Below the pieces are notes generated by a model. It was given only the letters and a program-made list of their open reading frames with translations, searched no databases and was not told where the DNA came from. This document shows, one piece after another, positions 44,669 through 54,358 of a stretch of DNA of 64,000 bases. Source of the DNA: Brachybacterium aquaticum (GTDB taxonomy: Bacteria; Actinomycetota; Actinomycetes; Actinomycetales; Dermabacteraceae); the NCBI RefSeq assembly GCF_014204755.1, contig NZ_JACHLZ010000001.1, positions 868,001 to 932,000 of the forward strand, read 5' to 3'. Numbering within the stretch: the stretch's first letter is position 1; every line of letters starts with the position of its first letter. The translations under genes were made by a program, and so were the position numbers.

Positions 44669-44683
44669 ATAGGCCGAGCCTAT
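44669..44683. promoter_or_regulatory. LysR box in the divergent lysR-transporter promoter
   Basis: ATAGG-CCGAG-CCTAT with T-N11-A (T44670 to A44682), 64 bp upstream of lysR and 82 bp upstream of the transporter start. The position suits control of both genes. Confidence 0.7.
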
Positions 44684-44764
44684 GTATCTGAGAGCGAGAA
44701 CGTCTTGGACGTGAACTCCCGGGGCACTCGATAGTGGCGGAACCGCGTGACGAAGGAGTTCGTG

Positions 44765-46447
44765 ATGGCACAGACGCCGACCGCCCAGACCGCCCCCGGC
44801 GGTCCCCGCCCCGACGGGGCACCCCTCGCAGACGCCGCCTCCGGTGACACTCCCATGCCCGGCCGGCGCACCGATGTGGAACGGGTCCTGCTGGGAGGAA
44901 AGACCTACCGCAGCCTCGCCGAGCAGCGCCTCAGCCCCGCCGAGGAGAAGGTCGAGAAGATCCGACGCACCTCCGGGTACGTGCTCGCCCCGCTCGTCGC
45001 GCTCACCGTCTGGTTCCTGCCGCTTCCACTACCCGAGGTCCAGCAGCACCTGGCCGCGGTGATCGTCGGCGTGGTCGTGCTGTGGTTCTGCGAGACCGTC
45101 CCGATCCCCGTCGGCGGCCTCATCGGCGTGGCCGCGATCGTGCTGACCGGCATCGCCCCGGCCGGTGAGGTGCTGGCACCTTTCGGCTCCACGACCATCT
45201 TCACCTTCATCGGGGCGTTCATCCTCGCCCAGGCCATGCTCAAGCACGGCGTCGCGCAGCGCCTCGCCTTCTGGGTGCTGGCATTGCCGGGCGTCGGCAC
45301 CTCGACGGTCCGCGTGATCATCGCCTTCGGCCTGATCACCTGCGTTCTCTCCGCCTTCGTCTCGAACACCGCCACCGTCGCGATGCTGATGCCGACAGCG
45401 CTCGGCATCCTCGCAGTGATCGCCAAGCTCATGCAGGACAAGGGGCTGGTCAAGCACGACTTCGACCCCATGCGCCTACGTGTGAGCACCGCGCTCATGC
45501 TCATGCTCGCCTACGGTGCGAGCGTCGGCGGCCTCATGACCCCCGTCGGCGCGCCGCCGAACCTCATCGGTCGCGGCCTCATCGAGGAGTTCACCGGCGA
45601 GCGGATCAGCTTCGCCCAGTGGGTGCTCGCCGCCCTCCCGATCGGCGCCGGCATGTTCGTGGTCCTTGCCGCGATCCTCCTGCTGCTGAACCGGCCCGAG
45701 GTGCGCCGCATCGACGGCGTCGCCGACTATGTGGCCGAAAAGCGCAGTGAGCTCGGGGCGATGTCCGGCGCGGAGAAGAACACGATCTTCGCCTTCTCCC
45801 TCACCATCGCACTGTGGTTCGCCCCCTCGGTCGCCTCCCTCGTCCTCGGGGCGGACAACTCTTTCGCGGTGCTGCTGGACGACCGACTGAACGAGGGCAT
45901 CGTCGCGGTGCTCGGTGCGGCACTCCTCTTCGTCCTTCCCACCCGATGGAAGGACCGCGAGGCGACGCTGTCCTGGTCGGACGCTGCCCGTATCGACTGG
46001 GGCACGATACTGCTGTTCGGCACCGGCATGATCTTCGGCGCCATGCTCTCCGCGAGCGGTCTGGCGGAGTCCCTCGGCACCGCCCTCGCCCAGCTCCCCG
46101 GTGCCTCCAGCTCCTTCGTGCTCACCGCCATCTCGGTGGCGCTCGCGATCCTGATCTCCGAGACCACCTCGAACACGGCCGCCGCCGCGGTGATCGTCCC
46201 GATCGTCGTGCCGCTGGCGATGGCCGCGGGCGTCGACCCGATCGTCCCGGCGCTCGCCGCGACGTTCGCCGCGTCCTTCGGGTTCATGCTCCCGGTCTCC
46301 ACGCCCCAGAATGCGATCGTCTACGGTTCCGGCTGCGTCCCCATCACTAGGATGGTGCGAACCGGAGTGACGTTCGACATCATCGGAGGTGCGCTGATCG
46401 TGCTCCTGCTTCCCCTGACCGCTTCCCTCGTCGGGATCGGCGGATGA
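44765..46447 (+). CDS. SLC13 (DASS) dicarboxylate:sodium symporter family transporter
   Basis: 560-aa transporter with about 11-12 hydrophobic segments after an 80-residue cytosolic N-terminus. DASS features are visible: SNTATVAMLMPTALGI (SNT motif, about 210-225), SVGGLMTPVGAPPNLIG and, in the second repeat, SETTSNTAAAAVIVPIVVPL and PVSTPQNAIVYGSG. The family imports C4-dicarboxylates, tartrate or citrate with sodium. The ATG at 44765 is preceded by AAGGAG; an in-frame GTG at 44747 is less likely. Stop overlaps the glycerate kinase start (ATGA), so the pair is an operon. Confidence 0.9.
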   Translation: MAQTPTAQTAPGGPRPDGAPLADAASGDTPMPGRRTDVERVLLGGKTYRSLAEQRLSPAEEKVEKIRRTSGYVLAPLVALTVWFLPLPLPEVQQHLAAVIVGVVVLWFCETVPIPVGGLIGVAAIVLTGIAPAGEVLAPFGSTTIFTFIGAFILAQAMLKHGVAQRLAFWVLALPGVGTSTVRVIIAFGLITCVLSAFVSNTATVAMLMPTALGILAVIAKLMQDKGLVKHDFDPMRLRVSTALMLMLAYGASVGGLMTPVGAPPNLIGRGLIEEFTGERISFAQWVLAALPIGAGMFVVLAAILLLLNRPEVRRIDGVADYVAEKRSELGAMSGAEKNTIFAFSLTIALWFAPSVASLVLGADNSFAVLLDDRLNEGIVAVLGAALLFVLPTRWKDREATLSWSDAARIDWGTILLFGTGMIFGAMLSASGLAESLGTALAQLPGASSSFVLTAISVALAILISETTSNTAAAAVIVPIVVPLAMAAGVDPIVPALAATFAASFGFMLPVSTPQNAIVYGSGCVPITRMVRTGVTFDIIGGALIVLLLPLTASLVGIGG

Positions 46448-47595
46448 CCCGCCTCCTCATCGCCCCCGACAAGTTCAAGGGCACCCTCACCGCCGCCGAG
46501 GTCGTCGCCGCCCTCGGCCGTGGGATCGCCGAGACCGCTCCGGATGCCGTGATCACCGCCTGTCCCATCGCCGACGGCGGCGACGGCACGGTGGATGCGG
46601 CGATCGCGGCCGGCGCCGAGACCCGACCCGCCACCATCACCGGCCCCACCGGGCGGGCCAGGGAGACCGCCTGGGCGCTGGACGGCACCACCGCCGTGCT
46701 CGAGCTCGCCGACGCCGTGGGCCTGAAGGCCCTGCCCGGAGCCGAGCTCGACCCCCGCGGCGCCTCCACCCGTGGCCTCGGCGAGCTGATCCTCGCCGCG
46801 GTCCGCGCCGGGGCCCGCACCATCGTCGTCGGCCTCGGCGGCAGCTCCTCCACCGATGCGGGCGCCGGCCTCCTCCAGGCCCTCGGCGCGCAACTGCTCA
46901 CCAGCGAGGGGGAGGAGATCGCCCCCGGCCTCGCCGGTCTCGAGACGCTGGCGAGCGTCGACCTCGCCCCGGCACGGCAGCTCCTGGACGGCGTCACCCT
47001 GATCGCCGCGAACGACGTGCAGAACCCGCTGCTCGGCCCCGACGGGACCGCCGCCGTGTACGGCCCGCAGAAGGGGCTGGACGAACAGGCGGTCGCGTCG
47101 GCCGACGAGACCCTCGCCCGCGCCGCCGCGCTGCTGGACCCGGCCGGCACCCACGCGCCCGCCGAGGGCGCCGGCGCCGCCGGCGGCGTCGGCTTCGCAC
47201 TCCTGCTGCTCGGGGCGACCCAGCGCTCCGGCGCCGACGTCGTCCTCGAGCTCGCCGAATACGACCAGCGCCTGGCGGGCGCGGACCTCGTGATCACGGG
47301 GGAGGGGAAGCTCGATGCGCAGACCCTCCAGGGCAAGGGCCCCGTCGAGGTGGCGCGCCGCGCCGCCCATGCCGGCCTGCCCGTCCTCGCCGTCGCCGGC
47401 GCCGTCACCCTCGACCACGCGGAGCTCTCCGGCGCCGGGATCGCGCGGGCCTTCGACCTCGTCTCCCGGGCGAAGGACGTCCCCGACGCCCTCGCGCGCG
47501 GCGAGGAGCTGCTGGAGGACGTCGGCCGTGAGATCGGACGCGCCCTGCCCACGCTCCTGGCCGAACCGCAGGGGGATTCGGCCCCACTGCCGTAG
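46444..47595 (+). CDS. glxK: Glycerate kinase
   Basis: 383-aa enzyme of the GarK/GlxK family that phosphorylates D-glycerate to phosphoglycerate. Family marks: [62 protein letters not shown] and [20 protein letters not shown]. Full length. With the transporter and tartrate dehydrogenase it completes a route from imported tartrate through glycerate into glycolysis. ATGA overlap with the transporter gene. Confidence 0.93.
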   Translation: MTRLLIAPDKFKGTLTAAEVVAALGRGIAETAPDAVITACPIADGGDGTVDAAIAAGAETRPATITGPTGRARETAWALDGTTAVLELADAVGLKALPGAELDPRGASTRGLGELILAAVRAGARTIVVGLGGSSSTDAGAGLLQALGAQLLTSEGEEIAPGLAGLETLASVDLAPARQLLDGVTLIAANDVQNPLLGPDGTAAVYGPQKGLDEQAVASADETLARAAALLDPAGTHAPAEGAGAAGGVGFALLLLGATQRSGADVVLELAEYDQRLAGADLVITGEGKLDAQTLQGKGPVEVARRAAHAGLPVLAVAGAVTLDHAELSGAGIARAFDLVSRAKDVPDALARGEELLEDVGREIGRALPTLLAEPQGDSAPLP

Positions 47596-47606
47596 AATCC
47601 CACCTC

Positions 47607-48722
47607 GTGGCTTCCATCGACTTCTCCGAAGAGATCCCCCGGCTCCGCTCGACCCTGTCCTCGATCGAGCAGGTGACGGACGTCGACGCCCTCGATGCGA
47701 AGATCGCCGACCTCGAGGAGCAGGCCTCCGCGCAGGACCTGTGGGACGACGTCGAGAACGCCCAGAAGGTGTCCGCCGCCCTCTCCCACGCCCAGGCCGA
47801 GCGCCGCCGCATCAGCGAGCTGTCCTCCCGCATCGAGGACCTCGAGGTGATGGTCGAGCTCGCCGCCGAGGAGGACGACGCCGACACCCTCACCGAGGCC
47901 GAGAACGAGCTGACCAGCATCCACAAGACCCTCGACGAGCTCGAGGTGCGCACGCTGCTGTCCGGCGAGTACGACGAGCGCGATGCCGTGGTCACCATCC
48001 GCGCCGGCGCCGGCGGTGTGGACGCCGCGGACTTCGCCGAGATGCTCATGCGCATGTACCTGCGCTGGGCCGAGCGCCACGGCTACGCCGCCAAGGTCAT
48101 GGACACCTCCTACGCCGAGGAGGCGGGTCTGAAGTCGGTGACCTTCGAGGTCTCCGCCCCCTTCGCCTACGGCACCCTCTCCGTCGAGGGCGGCACCCAC
48201 CGCCTGGTGCGCATCAGCCCCTTCGACAACCAGGGCCGGCGCCAGACCTCCTTCGCCGCCGTCGAGGTGATCCCGCTGATCGAGTCCACCGATCACATCG
48301 AGATCCCCGAGAACGAGCTGAAGATCGACGTGTTCCGCTCTTCCGGCCCCGGCGGTCAGAGCGTGAACACCACCGACTCCGCCGTGCGCATGACCCACAT
48401 CCCCACCGGCACCGTGGTCTCGATGCAGGACGAGAAGTCCCAGATCCAGAACCGTGCCGCCGCGCTGCGTGTCATGCAGTCGCGCCTGCTGCTTCTGAAG
48501 AAGGCCGAGGAGGCCGCCGAGCGCAAGGAGCTCGCCGGCGACGTCAAGGCCTCCTGGGGTGACCAGATGCGCTCCTATGTGCTGAACCCGTACCAGATGG
48601 TGAAGGACCTGCGCACCGAGTACCAGGAGGGCAACCCCTCCTCCGTGTTCGACGGCGAGATCGACGCCTTCATCGACGCGGGCATCCGGTGGCGCGCGGA
48701 GCAGGCCAAGTCCGAGGACTGA
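47607..48722 (+). CDS. prfB: Peptide chain release factor 2
   Basis: 371-aa RF2, which recognises UGA and UAA stop codons. The stop-codon recognition tripeptide Ser-Pro-Phe is seen in [15 protein letters not shown] and the catalytic GGQ in [18 protein letters not shown] start. The gene is one continuous frame; the programmed +1 frameshift that controls prfB in many bacteria is absent here, as is common in actinobacteria. It begins 11 nt after glycerate kinase. Confidence 0.96.
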   Translation: MASIDFSEEIPRLRSTLSSIEQVTDVDALDAKIADLEEQASAQDLWDDVENAQKVSAALSHAQAERRRISELSSRIEDLEVMVELAAEEDDADTLTEAENELTSIHKTLDELEVRTLLSGEYDERDAVVTIRAGAGGVDAADFAEMLMRMYLRWAERHGYAAKVMDTSYAEEAGLKSVTFEVSAPFAYGTLSVEGGTHRLVRISPFDNQGRRQTSFAAVEVIPLIESTDHIEIPENELKIDVFRSSGPGGQSVNTTDSAVRMTHIPTGTVVSMQDEKSQIQNRAAALRVMQSRLLLLKKAEEAAERKELAGDVKASWGDQMRSYVLNPYQMVKDLRTEYQEGNPSSVFDGEIDAFIDAGIRWRAEQAKSED

Positions 48723-48923
48723 TCCCGGCGCCGACCGAGCCGATCACCCCCGTAGGGCTCCACGCAGCAGGGGCGGTCGTGACCGGACCCGCGCAGACCT
48801 TGACCAGGTCTTGACCCGGATGCTGTCCACATCACTGGGGAAGTCGGGCGATTCGCCCCTACGATTGTGGGGCACCATGCCCGCTTCCCCGAGCGGGACC
48901 TCCCTCAGATGTGACAGGCAGCC

Positions 48924-50068
<1,145 letters not shown>

Positions 50069-50072
<4 letters not shown>

Positions 50073-50986
50073 GGGCCCGCTACATCCTCGGCGAGATCTT
50101 CACCGGCCTGTGGCGCAATATCGCCATGGTCATCTCGGTCATCATCGTCACCGCCGTGTCCCTGACCTTCGTGGGCACCGGCCTGCTGATGCAGAAGCAG
50201 ATCATGGACATGAAGGCGACTCTGGTCGAGCAGTCCCAGGTGACGATCTTCCTGTGCTCCCCGCACTCGACCGCCGCCTCGTGCGCGGGCGGCTCGGCGA
50301 CCGATGCGCAGATCGACTCGGTCCGCGAGGCCCTGGACGGCGAGGTGCTCTCCCCGTACATCGCCTCCTACTCCGAGCGCACCCAGGACCAGGCGCTGGA
50401 GATCTACCAGCAGCAGTTCGCCGGGGAGAGCTTCGTCTCCAACTTCACCGCCGCGGACATGCCGGTCTCCTTCCACATCACCCTCACCGACGCGGACGAC
50501 TCCGCGGCGGTGGTCGAGTTCTTCCAGGGCCGCGACGGCGTGGACGAGGTCACCGACCTGCTCAGCGCCTACGCCCCCTTCATCGACGTGCTGAACCAGT
50601 CCACCCTGTTCGCGCTCGGCCTCGCGGTGCTGATGCTCATCGCCGCGGTGCTGCTGGTCGCCACCACGATCCGGATGTCGGTGGCCGGCAGGCGGCGCGA
50701 GATCGCGATCATGCGCCTGGTGGGCGCCTCGAACCTCTTCATCCGCCTGCCCTTCCTGCTGGAAGGAGCGGTCGCCGCGATCATCGGCGGCCTCATCGCC
50801 TCCGGCATGCTCTGGGTGGGCCTGCACTACATCGTCCAGGACTGGCTCGCCCCGACCCTCGGCGAGCAGCTGATCACCGTCTCCACGGTGGACCTGCTCT
50901 GGCTCGCACCGATCCTCGTGGCGCTCGGCGCGCTGCTGGCGATCGCCTCCTCCGTCGTGTCCCTGAACCGCTACCTGAAGGTGTGA
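50069..50986 (+). CDS. ftsX: Cell division protein FtsX
   Basis: 305-aa membrane partner of FtsE: transmembrane helices at about 20-45, 175-205, 225-255 and 270-300 and an external loop (about 50-170) that binds and activates a peptidoglycan hydrolase. The M23 hydrolase gene begins 3 nt after its stop and is the obvious partner. The AGRRREIAIMRLVGAS motif between helices 2 and 3 is the family coupling segment. Confidence 0.95.
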
Positions 50987-50988
50987 GC

Positions 50989-52311
50989 ATGTCGATCAGC
51001 ACCCTGCGCCGGAACGTCAGCATGGCCATCGCCGCCGCCCTCCTGGCCGCGCCCATGCTCGCCATGCCGCTCGCACCCGCCTCCGCGGAGCCGACCAAGG
51101 ACGACAAGGTCGCCGAGCGCCAGGAGGTCCAGGACCGCCTGGACGACCTGCGCATCGAGCTGGACGACGTCAACGGCGACCTCGCCGACACCTACCTCGC
51201 GCTCGCCGAGACCGAGCTGCTCATCCCGCAGGCCCAGCAGGACCTCGAGGATGCGCAGGTCGCCCTCGAGGACGCCCGCGAGGAGGACCGCAAGGTCGGC
51301 GAGCGGCTCGAGACGGCCGAGGAGGAGGAGCGCCGCCTCTCCGGCGAGGTCGAGGCCGGTCAGGAGGAGGTCGACCGCAGCGGCGGCGAGCTCGCCACGG
51401 TCGCCCTGGACGCCTACAAGGGCGGTGGGCTGCCCAACCCCTCCAGCGTCTACATCGGCAGCGCCTCCCCGCAGGACGCCGTGGACCGCTCCATGAACTA
51501 CCGCCTGACCATGGCGTCCCAGGGCACCCGGCTGGACACCCTGCGCACCGATCAGTCCGTCACCGAGAACTCCGCCGAGCGCCTCACCGCGGTGCGCGAG
51601 GAGATCAAGCAGCTGAAGATCGACGCCGAGGAGGCGGTCGAGACGATGCGACAGGCCGAGCAGGTGGCCTCGGACGCCAAGACCGCCCTGGACGACCTGT
51701 ACGAGACCCAGAAGACCCAGCGCGACACCCTCGAGCAGAAGAAGCAGCAGTACGAGGGCGACCAGACGACGCTCGAGCAGCGCAGCAGCACGCTGGACGG
51801 CGAGATCGAGGAGCTCGCCCGCCAGGAGCGCGAGCGCGAGCAGCGCCTGCTCGAGCAGCAGCAGAGCAGCAGCGGTGGCGGCGGCAACGCCCCCGTCGCC
51901 GGATCCGCGAACACCGGCGGGGGCTGGGTCTACCCCGTCAACGCCCGCCTGAACTCGAACTTCGGCTGGCGTGTGCACCCGATCTACGGCACCCGCAAGC
52001 TCCACGCGGGCGTGGACTTCCCCGTCGCCTGCGGCGTGCCGGTCGGCGCGACCCACTCCGGCCGCGTCATCTCCCGCGAGTACAACAGCCGCTCGGGCAA
52101 CAAGATCGTGATCAGCCACGGCATCCAGAACGGCCGACTGATGACCAGCTCGTACCACCACCTCCAGGGCTTCGCGGCCTCGGTGGGCCAGCAGGTCTCC
52201 GCCGGGGACACCGTCGGTTACGTCGGCACCACCGGCTCCTCGACCGGCTGCCATCTGCACTTCGAGATCCACGAGGACGGCAACGCCGTCAACCCCGGCA
52301 AGTACATCTGA
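50989..52311 (+). CDS. Secreted M23 peptidoglycan hydrolase (FtsEX-linked)
   Basis: 440-aa protein: Sec signal peptide (about 1-33, ending ASAEP), two long coiled coils (about 35-140 and 180-300), a Gly/Ser-rich linker and a C-terminal peptidase_M23 (LytM) domain (about 320-438). Zinc ligands are visible in HAGVDF and HLHFEI, with the GWRVHPIYGT region. Coiled coil plus LytM is the EnvC-like plan; because it lies directly behind ftsEX it probably is the hydrolase activated by FtsX. It starts 3 nt after ftsX. Confidence 0.92.
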   Translation: MSISTLRRNVSMAIAAALLAAPMLAMPLAPASAEPTKDDKVAERQEVQDRLDDLRIELDDVNGDLADTYLALAETELLIPQAQQDLEDAQVALEDAREEDRKVGERLETAEEEERRLSGEVEAGQEEVDRSGGELATVALDAYKGGGLPNPSSVYIGSASPQDAVDRSMNYRLTMASQGTRLDTLRTDQSVTENSAERLTAVREEIKQLKIDAEEAVETMRQAEQVASDAKTALDDLYETQKTQRDTLEQKKQQYEGDQTTLEQRSSTLDGEIEELARQEREREQRLLEQQQSSSGGGGNAPVAGSANTGGGWVYPVNARLNSNFGWRVHPIYGTRKLHAGVDFPVACGVPVGATHSGRVISREYNSRSGNKIVISHGIQNGRLMTSSYHHLQGFAASVGQQVSAGDTVGYVGTTGSSTGCHLHFEIHEDGNAVNPGKYI

Positions 52312-52456
52312 GAGCTCTGCGCCCTCGGCGCAATTCGGTCGAGTTCCCGGCCGGCGCGTCGTAGGCTGGGACGTCCGCCCGGGGGAGTGCCCCGGTGCAG
52401 GCGGCGTGATCCGGCGACATGCCCGGATCCCCGGAGGAGAGACGAGGAGGGACCCC

Positions 52457-52963
52457 ATGTCCGCGAAGAAGGCTGCGAGCACGAAGGCGGCCGCGAACCA
52501 GGGACCCCAGAAGAAGCTCATCGCCTCGAACAAGCGCGCCCTGCACGACTACTTCATCGACGACACCTGGGAGGCGGGCATCGTCCTGACCGGCACCGAG
52601 GTGAAGTCCCTGCGCGACCGCGGGGCGTCCCTGGTGGACGGCTACTGCTACGTCGACGGCGGCGAGGTGTGGATGGACAACGCCCACATCGCCCCCTACG
52701 TGAAGGGCACCTGGACCAACCACGCCGCCCGCCGCAAGCGCAAGCTGCTCATGCACAAGCAGGAGATCGTCAAGCTCGCCAGCAAGTCCCGCGAGAAGGG
52801 CTACACGATCGTGCCGCTGGAGATGTACTTCCTCGGCTCCCACGCCAAGGTGAAGATCGGTCTGGCGCGCGGCAAGAAGGAATGGGACAAGCGCCAGACC
52901 CTGCGCGAGAAGCAGGACATGCGCGAGGCGCAGCGCGCCATGCGCCACCGCGAGCTGGCCTGA
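52457..52963 (+). CDS. smpB: SsrA-binding protein SmpB
   Basis: 168-aa RNA-binding protein that delivers tmRNA to stalled ribosomes. Family marks: NKRALHDYFIDDTWEAGIVL, TGTEVKSLR, MDNAHIAPY, ARRKRKLLMHKQEI and the basic C-terminal KKEWDKRQTLREK tail. GAGGAGG 6 nt before the ATG at 52457 decides the start. tmRNA lies 0.9 kb downstream on the same strand, with a leftward gene in between. Confidence 0.96.
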   Translation: MSAKKAASTKAAANQGPQKKLIASNKRALHDYFIDDTWEAGIVLTGTEVKSLRDRGASLVDGYCYVDGGEVWMDNAHIAPYVKGTWTNHAARRKRKLLMHKQEIVKLASKSREKGYTIVPLEMYFLGSHAKVKIGLARGKKEWDKRQTLREKQDMREAQRAMRHRELA

Positions 52964-53004
52964 GCGCACCGGCGCCTCACGCGCGCGGCTGCAAATTCAC
53001 GCGG

Positions 53005-53062
53005 GGCGGCACCCTCGCGCAGGACGTCACTCTCGTGCGCGGCGTCACCCTCGCCCGGTGAG
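53005..53062. repeat. 18-bp degenerate repeat after smpB
   Basis: Three degenerate copies of an 18-bp unit (GTCACTCTCGTGCGCGGC-like) just downstream of the smpB stop. It overlaps the 3' end of the converging TPR-like gene. Confidence 0.6.
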
Positions 53063-53638
53063 CTCGCCGCGCGCGAGGTCCCGCCGCTCCAGCCTCGCCA
53101 CCGTCTGCCGGGCCGAGGCGATCTCGTCCGCGGCGGCGACCCCCAGCCGCTCCCGCATCGCCAGTGCCCAGCGGGCGTCCTCGAGCGCCGCGTCCCAGCG
53201 CCGCTCCGCCGCCTCCGGCAGCCCCTGTGCGTGCTCCGCCCGCGCATGCTCGAAGCGGCACTTCGCCCGATGCTGGAACACGGAGGCGAGCGCGGACAGG
53301 GAGGACGGCGAGGTCGGGTCCTCGTAGCCGGTCTCCTCCGCGGCGAGGTCCAGCTGCTCCTCCGCCGCGAGGAACGCGCCCTGCCACTGCAGCACCTGCG
53401 CGTAGCGGGTGCGGCGCACCGCCCGCATCACCGGGGACACCCCCGTCGCCTCGAGCGCGCGGCGCGCGGCGATCGCCGCCTCGTCGAGCCGGCCCAGCAT
53501 GCGCAGGCAGGCGACGGTGCGCGGATCCGAGGGGTTCTCCGCGCACCAGGTCACGAGCGCCGCGGGATCGGAGACGACCTCGCGCAGCGTCTCGTCGTCG
53601 ATCCTCACCTGCACGCCTGCGACCTGGAAACTGCTCAC
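53045..53638 (-). CDS. Hypothetical helical (TPR-like) protein
   Basis: 197-aa soluble, mostly helical protein of unknown function. Repeating Ala-rich helices (DEAAIAARRALEATGVSPV; AEEQLDLAAEETGYED; WDAALEDARWALAMRERLG) suggest a TPR-like helical array. GTG start with GGAGG 8 nt upstream. It lies between smpB and ssrA on the opposite strand. Confidence 0.65.
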   Translation of the reverse strand: MSSFQVAGVQVRIDDETLREVVSDPAALVTWCAENPSDPRTVACLRMLGRLDEAAIAARRALEATGVSPVMRAVRRTRYAQVLQWQGAFLAAEEQLDLAAEETGYEDPTSPSSLSALASVFQHRAKCRFEHARAEHAQGLPEAAERRWDAALEDARWALAMRERLGVAAADEIASARQTVARLERRDLARGELTGRG

Positions 53639-53845
53639 CGGACCATCCTCCTCGCCCCGGCGGACGCGGTCCAGGGAAGAGGACTTCGCCGTGAGCTGAC
53701 GGATAACGGCTTGGGGAACGTCCTGCAGGCACGGTAGACTCGATCCACGGCGTTCCCGCGGGAGCGTCCGTGGGTGATTGACAATCGCATAGTGAGTGCA
53801 CAGGACGATCCGCTCGGGTCGTCAGAGTCATGCCTACCCACGCCA

Positions 53846-54213
53846 GGGGCCGATCGGTTTCGACGGTAGTTGTCCAGCGAGGGGAAGCGGGCCGAGAACC
53901 CAGAGTCATCTCGTTAATGTCCTCTGGAAACCAATAAGTGCCGAACCCAAGCGCACTGACTTCGCTCTCGCTGCCTGATCAGCGTTAGCAGTCTGGAACC
54001 CCGGGGATGCTCCTGACCCGGACCGTTCCATCATCTTAGGAGCCACTGCTGCCGACCCTGGTCACCGGGGAAGGATGAACACCTCAGAGTGACTGAGTCC
54101 GTCGACGACGTGTCCGTGGGATCGTCGGGACTGAGAACACGCCTTCACGGACTGCGCCCGGAGAAGCCCTGGCTCCGCACTATCGGACGCGGGTTCGATT
54201 CCCGCCGGCTCCA
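53846..54213 (+). ncRNA. ssrA: tmRNA (ssrA)
   Basis: Transfer-messenger RNA that rescues stalled ribosomes with SmpB. The 5' end GGGGCCGATCGGTTTCGAC pairs with the 3' CGGCTCC to form the acceptor stem; the T-arm GGTTCGATTCC is at the 3' end and A is the discriminator base, with the CCA not encoded. The tag frame is 53940-53978, reading AEPKRTDFALAA then TGA, ending in the FALAA degradation signal. Length 368 nt is normal. A strong hairpin follows. Confidence 0.96.
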
Positions 54214-54226
54214 CGTTGCACTCACT

Positions 54227-54278
54227 CGACGAAGGCCCCCTCACCTGCGCTGATGCGCGGGGGAGGGGGCCTTCGTCG
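54227..54278. terminator. Terminator-like hairpin downstream of ssrA
   Basis: Perfect 16-bp inverted repeat, CGACGAAGGCCCCCTC (54227-54242) with its complement at 54263-54278 and a 20-nt loop, between ssrA and a convergent gene. Confidence 0.85.
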
Positions 54279-54358
54279 TCTCCGGGCACGGCGGCTCGGG
54301 CACGGCGGCCCGTGCATGGCGGGCCGGGCCCGTCGCCGGGCCCGGCCGCGTCACCTGC

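Noticed and set aside
47607..48722. prfB programmed frameshift site
   Set aside because: The frame is continuous from GTG to stop; there is no early in-frame UGA.
54190..54213. Possible tRNA (T-arm GGTTCGATTCC)
   Set aside because: It is the 3' T-arm and acceptor of tmRNA; no tRNA cloverleaf of its own is present. No other tRNA or rRNA gene was found by eye.
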